Positions 11,094 through 21,031 of a stretch of 60,000 bases of DNA are shown here, piece after piece (positions within the stretch are counted from its first letter, which is position 1; each line of letters starts with the position of its first letter). Both the position numbers and the translations under genes were made by a program. Source of the stretch: Takakia lepidozioides (lineage: Eukaryota; Streptophyta; Takakiopsida; Takakiales; Takakiaceae); NCBI GenBank assembly GCA_030704615.1, contig CM060733.1, positions 41,046,001 through 41,106,000 of the forward strand. Reading direction: 5' to 3'. The notes below the pieces were generated by a model. It had not been told where the DNA came from. It saw nothing but the letters and a program-made list of their open reading frames with translations, and searched no databases.

Positions 11094-11918
11094 CACTACA
11101 ACAGATCGCGGTAGTTATGACTGCCAAACCGTGGTAGTCATGGTTTTCATGACTTTGACCATGACTACACCATGTTTTTATATGAAATTGACCTCCCGCA
11201 GTCATTTATACGATTGTAGTAATATGAACGACTATCTAAATAGTCGTCTGTATGATTACATGGCTTCGGAATGGACGGAAGGCTGGTCAACGGCAATTGA
11301 CCAGATTTAGCTCACCATTCGTAGTCATTTCCATGACTACAGTGTACATGGATGAGGTTACATAGTCATGATGACTACTGGGATTTTGTAATTTGGTGTG
11401 TATAATACAATTAAAACAGCATATGATCATATGAATGACTAATGGGTGTATTGGTTAACAGATACTGAACTATAACTCTTATAGTAAAGAGGTTGCAGGT
11501 TCAAACTCCTCTAAGTACAATCAAATGGATAAGATGGCCCTAGGGTTAGTAGGCGAGCTAGGTATAGCACGTGGTATCCTAGATGGACTGCCACGTGGTT
11601 TTTTCATATTTATAAAATGCATTATGCCATGTGGCACAATGCGGTGCGACGCGGCGTTTGACATATGCTTTTATTTTTTTAGTTTTTTTAATTTAATTTA
11701 ATTTTTTAAATCAATTGCGTCTCGCCACGTGGCACGGCAGCGGCGGCTGCAGTATGGTATATATGACTGCAGTGAGAGATATCACTTGGTTCATATGACT
11801 ATAGTCATCCGGACCGTACCATCCTGTACTCATTGTATTGACTTGGTTTGCACGACTTACAGTCATAGAAGTCATATGTACCGTTTATAACTGCAGAATA
11901 GTCATATATACAGTCATT
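11094..11918 (+). mobile_element. Non-autonomous CACTA element A (3' end lost)
   Basis: It begins with the 20-base terminal repeat CACTACAACAGATCGCGGTA, followed by many short inverted words of the GTAGTCATG/CATGACTAC type, typical of CACTA subterminal repeats. The middle contains a tRNA-like A/B-box pair (TTGGTTAACAGA ... GGTTCAAACTCC) and CACGTG-containing words. It is an inverted relative of the complete element at 18438-19391. Homology stops at 11918, so the other terminal repeat is gone. No transposase is encoded. Confidence 0.8.
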
Positions 11919-13030
11919 TTATTTTTGAAGAACAAGTGTAATGCTTTCTACGATGGGCTATTTTCGGCCCAGCCAATGGAAGACCTCTGCTTTGTTGTGA
12001 CAGCCGGGTTTATGATGGCTTGTGTGAGAGACACACATCTATTTTCCAGGCCCTAGTTTGCTTTGCTTACCTTATGGTAGTTGGAAACAATTTGAGAGGC
12101 TGCAAGGAACTGTTTGTTGCAGCTATTCGGGTACCCATGTTGGCCCCTGTTATGTTCCAACCCGGATGGCTTTGTTAGCTAGATGCTTAGGCCAGGGTAT
12201 GGTGAAGATTCTGCTTGCGGATATTTGGCTGACAATGAAATATGACAGCAATATATAACTAGTTTTTGAGGCAGCCAGGGTGGTCAAGTGGAAATACCCC
12301 CTGGACATGGTGTAATGACAGTCAAATGTGGAATGATGTGAATAGGATGTACTGACAGTATTATATACTGTCATATGATGTGTATGCAGTCCTTTATCTT
12401 TACCTTGCTGGGTCACGAACTTTGATTTTCAGCTGTAGCAAGAAATAAAGGTATAGGGGTATTCTGGAAAACTTACCGGACATATCCACCTCCCCTGTGG
12501 GGGCAAGCTGTGTTGTAGACCAGTCTAAGCAAATACTAGCAGGGGCAAGATATTTAAATCTGTGATGTCCAAGTGTTCTTCTTATTCTTTTTGTTTTGGA
12601 GTAAAAACCCTCCATGACATCCATGGGGTTTGAGTAAGTATGCTTGGATTACAACTTGCGGACAGTAAATCTATATGACCATTTGACCTGCAACACATCA
12701 AGGCCAAAATATGGCCAAGTACCCGTCATCCCACCCAGACCTCTGAATGTGTATCATGATCATGACTGGTGGTCAATCAGCATCAGTGGCATACTCTTTG
12801 GGTTATGAATAATACTGACATGAACATATTATTGTGCATGGATGTAATTCTGGATTTTCTAAGCTTGATGATTGATGGATGGTGCCACTGTTAAGTGGCT
12901 GATATGTCTGATTATTCTTTCATGACAACGACCCTAGGGGTCCTGTCCTTGTCTTGACATGACAAAAAGTATCTTCCCTCTCTCTTATTAACTTTTTCTA
13001 CCCCCTCTTTCCCTTTGTGGTTTTTTTTTT
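11919..13030. other. Intergenic, no supported gene
   Basis: Mixed sequence between the truncated CACTA element and the simple-repeat tract. Short open frames only, with no domain and no terminal repeats recognised. Confidence 0.4.
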
Positions 13031-13039
13031 TTTTTTTTG

Positions 13040-13205
13040 TGAGCAACACGAAAGAGCGGAGAGAGAGAGAGAGAGACAGGGAGAGGGAGAGAGGGAGAGA
13101 GTGGGAGTGAGGAGGAGAGATCAGGAAACAAAAAGAAAAAGATGAAGGTGGGGGGGGGGGGGAGTGACTGAGTAGCAGCTGCTCAGTCACTCCCCCCCCC
13201 ACCTT
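13040..13205. repeat. GA-rich microsatellite and G/C hairpin
   Basis: A GAGAGAGA/GGGAGA tract (about 13055-13110) is followed by a hairpin, 13145-13205. A G-run plus AGTGACTGAG pairs with CTCAGTCACT plus a C-run around an AGCAGCTG core. The same hairpin recurs at 15823-15883 next to another LINE-tail copy. Confidence 0.8.
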
Positions 13206-13371
13206 TTTGTTTTTTCTTTGTTGCCCCCTCTGTCCCTCTGTCTCCCTCTCTCTGTCCCTCTCTCTCATTTTTTATTTTATTTTAAAACTTTTCTGCAGAG
13301 GGGTCAACTCTGAGGTTAAGAAAACCATGCTTTTGTCACATAATGGCCACAAGGCTACGGCAAACAACGTC

Positions 13372-13998
13372 TTATGAGTACAATCTTTTTAACTTTTTCT
13401 GCACCCTCTCTTCCTTGTGCCCAGTTTGAGCGGAAACAAAAGGGACAGAACCTGCCTCTGTCAGGGGCTGACGTTGGTAATAAGACTTACCTTCATATAT
13501 AAAATTAACCTGGGTTTTCCAGATATCCTCTAGAAATCCCTTCACACAAGCATTAATCTGTTGTGTGTGATTTGCCCAATAACTAGGCCTCAGGAGGGCC
13601 TGGGCTTTTGGCTCAGCCTTGAGACTTTCAAAGTTGGTAAACAGAGGTACATGCATAATTCCCTTGATAGATTTGAAGAGAGCGTCTCTTTGGTGAGAGA
13701 ACCCCGGACAATGTATCAGAAAATGAGTACTGTCTTCAGATTGCCCACACAACAGGCAATTGCACTCTCCCTTTCCTCTCTGCTTCTGTTTGCTGTTCAA
13801 AGGTAGGTTTCCTGCCCTGAGTTTAAATTTCAGTCTAGTGCCGAGAGTGGGTAGACCCTTGAGGTCATCCAAGATGTCCTCCCCCATGTCACTGACTGGA
13901 AACAAGTTCAGGGAAGTTTTCTGCCTAACTTCATTTTCATCAGACAATCTCATGGCAACAAACATGGCTTTGGCTTCTATACTACAAGGTAGGATCAA
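13372..13998 (-). pseudogene. LINE-type reverse-transcriptase C-terminal tail, copy 1
   Basis: A 208-codon minus-strand frame encodes the C-terminal zinc-binding region found after the RT domain in non-LTR retrotransposons: RLKFKLRAG, then a CNCLLCG...HFLIHCPGF pattern (C-x2-C-x7-H-x4-C), then a helical tail. No polymerase or endonuclease domain lies upstream, so this is a 5'-truncated copy. Related copies lie at 15044 and 16021 on the other strand. Confidence 0.65.
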
Positions 13999-15043
13999 GA
14001 AAAACCATAGAGTAGTTTAGTTTTTCAACATTTTAAGATGAGTCCCTGGCAAGCGATTCCTTCCCTTGCTCTGCAATCCCACTTGGCTACCAGCAGCACC
14101 TAGACATCAGAATATTAAGTGGAAGCCCTCACCTGTGCCCGTCCCAAAAACAACCACAACGCATTGTGAGTTAGTGAGGATGCACGAGGTGAGTAACAGG
14201 CTTCCACACTTTCTATCGAGGTCAAATACACTTCAATCTAAGCGCAGAGAATGCCCAAGAAAGCAGGGAAGCAAAACAAACAGAAAAAAAAACCTTTTTT
14301 ACTATCTGGGGGAGAGTCGCCATCTTTCCACAAGCCTAACCATGCAGGGAGGACTCCACCAACACCACAGCACTGCTACCTTAACCAAAACAAAGTCTTG
14401 CCAAGCACAAGAAAAAAGAGCTTGGTCTCAAAAAGTAGGGTTTATAAAGGGAGGGAGAGAGACTTCTTTGTTCTACCAAGACGCCGCCATTCATCAAAGA
14501 TCCATAGGAGGGCTCCTAGGGAAACGTCATAAGCATGCAAGTGGTACCTCCGCCATCACTACCGTGGTTCCCTTGTGCAGCAAAAAATAAGACAACTGAG
14601 ACAGTGAATCTTCCCTCATCTCTAAGCCACCGCCATCGCCTTAAAGAGCCCGCCTAGGCGGCGCTCACAGGAGCCATAAACACTCAAGGATTGACAGCTC
14701 AAGGTATCTGCAGCACGAGCACCATCGCTCCTCACATGCCGCCATCGCGCGCACTCTCGCAGCGCAAAAAGAAAGATATTAGGGTTGCGCAAGGTTTTCC
14801 CCTGTCTGGCCCGTCATTCATCCTTCTCAGGATGAAAAACATCCGCCAGTCTGTCCGCCCGACGGACGTTGTCCGTTTCTCTTTCGCGGAAGATGACAGA
14901 CATCGTGCGTTCATCCTGTCTTGAACTCGACGGATGCAGTCCGCTTTTCATCTAGGTTAGATGAAAAACATCCCACAAGACCAGAGGCGGAACCATAGAG
15001 AGAGGGAGAGAGAGGGAGAGACGGGGCAACAATGAGGGGAGAG
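13999..15043. other. Low-confidence ORFs; inter-repeat sequence
   Basis: A 174-codon plus-strand frame (14066-14590) is rich in Lys, His, Ser and Thr and is overlapped by another open frame; no domain is seen. Around 14820-14960 the words GGATGAAAAACATCC and ATGAAAAACATCCC recur. No gene is supported. The tract ends in GAGAGGGAGA simple sequence (~15000-15030). Confidence 0.35.
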
Positions 15044-15818
15044 GTCAGATGGTGGGGTCAGCTGCAACATATGTCCAACACCAGATATCCTAAGTTAATC
15101 GACTCTATATCTTGGAAACAGGACCGCCCACCGACCTGTCAAACAGGCTAAGTCTTGGCAGAAGACAGTAGAAGAGATTCTCAAGGACTTGGACCTGGAA
15201 CCGCAAGTCTTCACCCTGCTGGATAAATCTGACTGAGAGGCTGTAGTGTCCAATCATGTCTGTTGCCATGAGATTGTCTGATGAAAATGAAGTTAGACAG
15301 AAAACTTCCCTGAACTTTCTTCCAGTCAGTGACATGGGGGAGGACATCTTGGATGACCTCAAGGGTCTACCCACTCTCGGCACTAGACTGAAATTTAAAC
15401 TCGGGGCAGGAAGCCTACCTTTGAACAACAAACAGAAGCAGAGAGGAAAGGGAGAGTGCAATTGCCCGTTGTGTGGGCAATCTGAAGACAGTACTCATTT
15501 TCTAATACACTGTCCGGGGTTCTCTCACCAAAGAGACGACTCTTCAAATCTATCAAGGGAATTGTGCATGTACCTCTGTTTACTAACTTTGAAAAAGTCG
15601 AGGCTGAGCCAAAAGCCCAGCCCCTTCTGAGGCCTAGTTTTTGGGCATCTCACACACAGCAGATTGATGCTTGTGTGAAGGGATTTGTAGAGGATATCTG
15701 GAAAACCCGGATTAATTCTATATGTGAAGGTAAGTCTTACTACCAACATCAGCCCCTGACAGAGGTAGGATCTGTCCCTTTTGTTTCCCCAAGAGAGGGG
15801 GCAACAAAGAAAAAATGA
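15044..15818 (+). pseudogene. LINE-type C-terminal tail, copy 2
   Basis: Same protein family as the 13.4-kb copy: LKFKLGAG, then CNCPLCGQ...HFLIHCPGF, with a frame change after the zinc-binding motif (frames 15256-15630 and 15564-15818). It starts at a word shared with the copy at 16021 (GGTCAGATGGTGG). Its 5' portion has a stop (TGA ~15233), so it is dead. It is inverted relative to copy 1. Confidence 0.65.
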
Positions 15819-15909
15819 GAATGTGGGGGGGGGGGGGGGAGTGACTGAGCAGCAGCAGCTGCTCAGTCACTCCCCCCCCACCTTCTTTTCTTTTCTTTGT
15901 TGCCCCCTG
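15795..15909. repeat. Long G/C hairpin 3' of LINE tail copy 2
   Basis: Nested inverted repeat: outer arms GGGGGCAACAAAGAAAA / TTTTCTTTGTTGCCCCC, inner arms G-run-AGTGACTGAGC / GCTCAGTCACT-C-run, core AGCAGCAGCT. It lies just after the end of the ORF, and copy 1 has an equivalent hairpin on its own 3' side. Confidence 0.8.
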
Positions 15910-15985
15910 ATGTCTCCCTCTCACTCCCTCTCTCTATCCCTCTTTGTCCCTCTCTCCCTCTCCCTCCCTCTCCCTCTCTTCTGTG
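15910..15985. repeat. TCCCTC-type microsatellite
   Basis: Imperfect CTCCCTCTC repeats of about 75 bp between LINE tail copies 2 and 3. The open frames through it are low-complexity artefacts. Confidence 0.85.
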
Positions 15986-16020
15986 CTGCTCTCTTTTAAG
16001 CTCCCGACGAGAGAAAGTCA

Positions 16021-16440
16021 AGGTCAGATGGTGGGTTCAACTGCAACATATGTCCAACACCAGATATCCTAAGTTAATCGACTCTATATCTTGGAAACAG
16101 GACCGCCCTGTCAAACAGGGTAAGCCCTGGGAGAAGAGAGTAGAAGAGATTCTCAAGGATCTGAATCTGGACCCGCAAGTCTTGACCTTGCTGGATAAAC
16201 CTGACTTAGAGAGTGTAGTGTCCAAAGCCATGTCTGTTACCAAAAAATTGTCCGATGAAAATGAAGTTAGGAAGAAAACTTCCCTGAACCTATTTCCAGT
16301 TTGTAACATGGGGGAGGACATCATGGATGCGCTCAAGGGTCTATCCTACTCTTAGCACCAGACCTAAATTTAAACTCAGGGCAGGAAGACTACCTTTGAA
16401 CAGTAAACAGAAGCAGAGAGGAAAGAGAGAGTGCAATTTC
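16021..16440 (+). pseudogene. LINE-type C-terminal tail, copy 3 (shorter)
   Basis: A direct repeat of copy 2 offset by ~977 bp, starting from the same GGTCAGATGGTGG word. It covers the region before the zinc motif (VEEILKDLNLDPQV, SDENEVRKKTSLNL) and stops at ...RGKRECN, just before the first zinc ligands, where unrelated GC-rich sequence begins. A frame change lies near 16345. Confidence 0.6.
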
Positions 16441-17510
16441 CCTGACGTACCTTTGCTGCTGCGGCTGGTGCTGGTGCTGGTGCTTGAAGCAAGCTGGCGT
16501 GGCGAGCTGCTGCGGTGCTATCGCGGCTGCCAGCGGCGTGGGTCCCCGCCGCTGCAGGGCGTCTCTCCCCCGCTCACCACGGCTGTCTCTCTCTTCAGCT
16601 CGTTTAGGTCGCGCCTCTGCGCGGCGTTCCTACCACACAGGGGAGAGAGACATCAGCCCGTGCTTGGGGCAAGAAAGCAAGAGAGAAAGTGAAGGAGGAG
16701 GCGGTGCTTACCTTGGGCGTTGGAGTGGCGTTGGGGCAAACTCCTTGGGGCCTTGCGACCACCTCGGGCTCAGCAGCAGGTGCGTTTCTCCTCCACCCTA
16801 AACCCCACTCTCTGAACTACCTCTCTCCCAAAGAACAAACAAAAACGGGAGGGGAAAGAGATGCTTCATCTACGTGTGACGCCCGGCTGTCGCACGCCTG
16901 CACCCCGCCTTTTTTTTGAAATGTAAAGATGATATTTGCGACGGTCGGCCGTCGTTGCTTACGACCCCCGGCCCCATAAATAAATAAAAAACACGTCGCC
17001 CCCCGCGACGGTTTTCCGTCGCGGGGTGTGACCCCTAGGTAAAAAATTGAAAAAATTCGTCGTCAAATGCGTCACAAGGGTGTCGTAGGAGGCGACGGCC
17101 GGCCTTTCTGGGTTTAGGGCTTAGGGCTTTTGGGTTTTTTAGTTTTTTATTTTTATTTTTCCATATGGTACTGGGTTAGGGTGTTTGCTTTTTCTTTATG
17201 GTGCTGGGTTTTGGATTGGCGGTTTTGGTTGTGGGTCTTGGGGTTAAAAGGATAAATGGTGTAATTAGGATTCACATACCCAAAATGTGGTTCAATCTGA
17301 TAATCGCAAAGCGCTAGGTCTCAACAAATTTTTCCATGGTGTGGGCATCCTGAAGATAGAACGAGTGGAAGGATTTATTGTCTTGGGCTCTAGCACCATA
17401 GGGATGCTCCGCCTTTGGTTACCAATTTTGAAAGCCCCGAGGCTGAGGCATAGGGTTTTTTTGCCAACGGTTTTTGAGAAATGAAAGTGTAGGTGGTGTG
17501 TGTTAATTAG
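16441..17510. other. GC-rich GCGAC-palindrome tract and spacer
   Basis: 16441-16870 is GC-rich low-complexity sequence (GCTGGTGCTGGTGC). 16870-17100 contains inverted pairs such as GCGACGGTTTTCCGTCGC and GCGACGGTCGGCCGTCG, like the subterminal palindromes of the CACTA pieces at 6, 48 and 59 kb, but no CACTA terminus was found. 17100-17510 is T-rich and leads to the acceptor of the next gene. Confidence 0.5.
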
Positions 17511-20084
17511 GATGCGAGGAAACATCGACCCGTCTCCCTCGAGGATGGGGAGGTAGTACCACATATCGATTGTGGCCCTAGAGCGACCGTTTTTCGTGGC
17601 GAGGAGCCACCCATTGCACCTGATCCAATACAGGCTGCCGGGCACAATCGTAGAAGGGACCGGGGCCAAATTTCAGGTGATGCGGAGGATGTTGACACTC
17701 CGGGATCGAGTCGGGCGCGCCGCGGGTTGCCCCCTCGCGGGCCACCCCGTCCAACCACGTCCACCTTTGACCCCCCCGACAGGATTGAGTGTTGGTGCAC
17801 TAAGTGTTGGGAACGGATACCGCCGAGCAGCACCAGACCACCGAGGCGGCGACCGCATGTTGTCGAAAAACATTACAAGAAGAACAAGATTGCGGATGCG
17901 GCAAAGGTGAGTGTTTTTCCCACCCCTCTCATTAACATTCATTTAAGGTACATTTAGGTTTATCTAATAATATAGTATGATTGGTAAGCATACATAAATC
18001 AAAATTACGACATAAGTATTGATGCGTCGTTCACTACGCACATTGCAGCCACGACTTGATGCCTAAGCTCGCAATCACATTGCACAGGAGGCATTTCGCG
18101 CCGGTCTACTTGCAGAATTTGTGCCAGAGCATGTGCCCGATGTGACCAGTTGGTTCCCCCAGCAGCACGTAGATGAGATGCGTAGGGTCGAGGGGTATCG
18201 TAGGTGTCGTAGGCGTTATGGCCGGCGACGAGCAGGCCCCCCTCCAGTTTCCTCAGGCGGTCCCCCTGATTGTGGCCTCCCCCCCCCCCCCCGTCTGTTT
18301 CTTTGCCTGATCTACCTCCAGTAGTACCTGATCCGGACGTTGTACCCCCGGCTGCATCTCCGACATTACATCCTCAACCACCTCCACTTTCATCTCATCC
18401 AGCAATACCACCTCCACCTCCACCTCCACCTCCACGTCACTACAACAGATCGCGGTATTTATGACTGTATATATGACTATTCTGCAGTCATAAACGATAT
18501 ATATGACTTCTATGACTGTAAGTCGTGCAAACCAAGTCTATACAATGAGTACAGGATGGTACGATCCGGATGACTACAGTCATATGAACCAAGTGATATC
18601 TCTCACTGCAGTCATATATACCATACTGCAGCCGCCGCTGCCGCGCCACGTGGCGAGGCGCAATTGATTTAAAAAATTAAATTAAGATTTAAAAAACTAA
18701 AAAACTAAAAAAAAATATTAAACGTCGTGTCGCACCGCATTGTGCCATGTGGCATAATGCATTTTATAATAATGAAAAAATCACGTGGCAGTCCATCTAG
18801 GGTACCACGTGCTATCCCTAGCTCGCCTACTAACCCTAGGGCCATCTTATCCATTTGATTGTACTTAGAGGAGTTTGAACATGCAACCTCTTTACTATAA
18901 GAATTATATTTCACTACCTGTTAACCAATACACCCATTAGTCATTCATATGATCATATGGTGTTTTAATTGTATTATACACACCAAATTACAAAATCCCC
19001 AGTAGTCATCATGACTATGTAACCTCATCCATGTACACTGTAGTCATGGAAATGACTATGCTATAAGCGATAAGCTATAAGCTATAGCTATAAGCAACTT
19101 TTTTTTTAAATTAAACCTTTTGGTTACCAAGCTTGCACTAGAAGTCATTCCGGCGACTATTTGGTGGCAAGCTCGCGCTGGTCAACCATCGTTGACCACC
19201 CTTCCCTCTAGTGCGGAGCCATATAGTCATGACGACGTCTACCAAAGTAGTCGCCCAGAGGACTACGTAGTCATTTCAACGACTACGTGAAGTCCCATTT
19301 GGTCCAAAAATACAGGGAAGTCATGGTCAAAGTCAGGAAAACCATGACTACCGCGCCTCGGCAGTCAGATATACCGCGATCTGTTGTAGTGCGTGCATGT
19401 GCCCCCCGAACCTTTAGGAGGGGTCGGCTTCGCCCTAGGTTTCCTCCCCTTCGGCTTGGGCGGCCTGAGCCGGATCCTCGCCCCCGATGGGAAGCGCATA
19501 GGACTATGTTATTGAGGACCGCCCAGCCTCATTGTTGGGGGAATCATCTCGACCCTCCCACCCCCATCCGAGAAAATGTGGAGTTCAAGTATTGGGGGAG
19601 ACGGTATGTTGTGAGAGCCACTACAGACCCTGCTATGGGTCGGGGTTTATTCACGGTCAATGATATTGTGGTTCATCCTCGAAGAAACAACATGGTGGAC
19701 TTGTTTCCCTACTACGGTCCATACTACACCTCCGCGGAGTTCCGTACATTATGCCTCGAAGCCCCATACATCCTACCCTACATTTTGTGTGTCAACGGAC
19801 AGGATGTACGTAGACGGGGGTTGTCTCCCATCGAGATCAGATTTTGTGATGGTGACCCCGACATCTTTGGCAATGTTGCTGGGCTGGTCAATAGTTCTTT
19901 TGGTCATCCTACGAGAACCAATGTAGTATGGGACGTACGAAGCGATGGGCATGAGAGCTTTTGTGGTCATACGTCAGTATACTGTGAGGGGATGCACATG
20001 TTTGTGATGACATGTGCTAGTAGGACTATTAGGGCTGGCAGCGAACTATTTGCATCATACGAGTTCTCCCGGGATGATTTGTAG
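17511..20084 (+). pseudogene. Cys-rich / proline-rich / SET-like gene, split by a CACTA element
   Basis: Exon 17511-17906 (acceptor ATTAG, donor AAAG|GTGAGT) reads into IECWCTKCW and a basic VVEKHYKKNK stretch. The next exon starts at 18088 (CACAG|GAGGCA), phase 0, with FVPEHVPDVTSWFPQQ and an Arg-rich segment, then a proline-rich linker. The reading frame must shift across a 14-C run (18279-18292). The linker is interrupted by a CACTA element at 18438-19391. After it the frame resumes and encodes a SET-like fold: GRGLF (~19638), GNVAGLVNSSFG (~19840) and ASRTIRAGSELFASYEF (~20016), ending at TAG 20082. SET enzymes are AdoMet-dependent protein lysine methyltransferases, but here the usual NHSC reads NSSF and the terminal DY motif reads SYEF, so activity is doubtful. 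An upstream first exon with the start codon was not found. It probably belongs to the same large element as the next two genes. Confidence 0.5.
18438..19391 (-). mobile_element. Complete non-autonomous CACTA element B (954 bp)
   Basis: Terminal inverted repeats of 20 bp, CACTACAACAGATCGCGGTA at 18438 and its complement ending at 19391. The flanking 3-bp target-site duplication is CGT (18435-18437 and 19392-19394), the hallmark size for CACTA/EnSpm. Subterminal regions are packed with ATGACT/AGTCAT words. It contains a tRNA-like A/B-box pair (near 18860-18945 on the minus strand), CCACGTGG-type words and a short TAAGCTATA simple repeat (~19056-19095). No transposase ORF. It is inverted relative to element A at 11094. 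Confidence 0.93.
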
Positions 20085-20615
20085 GATTGATTCACGGGTC
20101 TATTAGAGAGGAACTGGATGTACTGGGTGTAAGAGAAAGGGAGGTTTCCTATTTCATGAGCAGAAACCATGAGCCATGAGCCACATTAGCCGCATGAGCG
20201 GTGAGCCGAAGTCTAAGACACACGGATTTCATGAGCGGACTCCTCCAAATTTGGAAATGCGGCAGATTAAACAAGTATTAAAATAATAGTTTTTTATTTG
20301 ACCTTGCCGTTTTTGGAAGTTCCAGATCCTGTAATGCGGCGAAGATATGTCGTCAGTAACAAGTCCGCTCATGGTTTTTTAGATCCGTTCATGGAAATGA
20401 GTGACCGTGGAACAAGAAATCCAGTATACCACGGCAAAAGGACGTCGCATACTGGCCTGTATAGAGTATTCCACGGTTTTACATGCCTTAACATTGGAAT
20501 GAAGCTGACCCTTTTGCCGCGATTGAACCAATAGAGTCTGCACCAATAGAGTCTGCAGTACTTCACAATTCTGTCATCTTCGGGTATTCGGCGGGAAAGG
20601 TTTGCGACTGAACTG

Positions 20616-20778
20616 CCTAATGCGGTGCCGCATTAGGGTTCGCACGTGCGAAATTTCTGGGCGGTTTGGTGTTGGCGACGGTTGGCTCCCTGAAGGCTGG
20701 GTGCGACTATCTTGCTATGACGAAGGCCGCATCTACCAGTACCTACGACGTTACTTGGAAATGCGGTGCCGCATTTCC
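20616..20778. repeat. Two isolated GCGGNNCCGC palindromes
   Basis: 20616-20637 (CCTAATGCGG-TG-CCGCATTAGG) and 20757-20778 (GGAAATGCGG-TG-CCGCATTTCC) are copies of the palindrome forming the array at 25.0-26.6 kb. Half-sites (AATGCGGC) occur at ~20256 and ~20334. They lie between the convergent 3' ends of the SET-like and transposase genes. Confidence 0.85.
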
Positions 20779-21031
20779 TTGCCGGGGGTCGAATGAGGAA
20801 AGCAAAGTTTGGGAGAGCATAAAAACAGGAACCCTCCAACAAACAAAAATACAAGCACGTGGAAACACAAGTGAATGATATAATATTATCTTAGTTCGAG
20901 CAAAACATGTTACTGGTAGGCAACACATAAGTCGGACCTTTCTGTGGCCAGAGTCAGAGGTACTTGCAGCAGTACAGTTCTACTATCCGAAAAGGATGGG
21001 TGTACCATTGTGTGGGGACTGCAAGCCAAGC

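Noticed and set aside
12912-13268. Arg/Glu/Ser-rich minus-strand ORF
   Set aside because: Translation of GA/CT microsatellite and the GC hairpin.
14066-14590. 174-codon ORF as a gene
   Set aside because: Low-complexity basic/Ser-Thr composition, a competing open frame, no domain and no splice signals.
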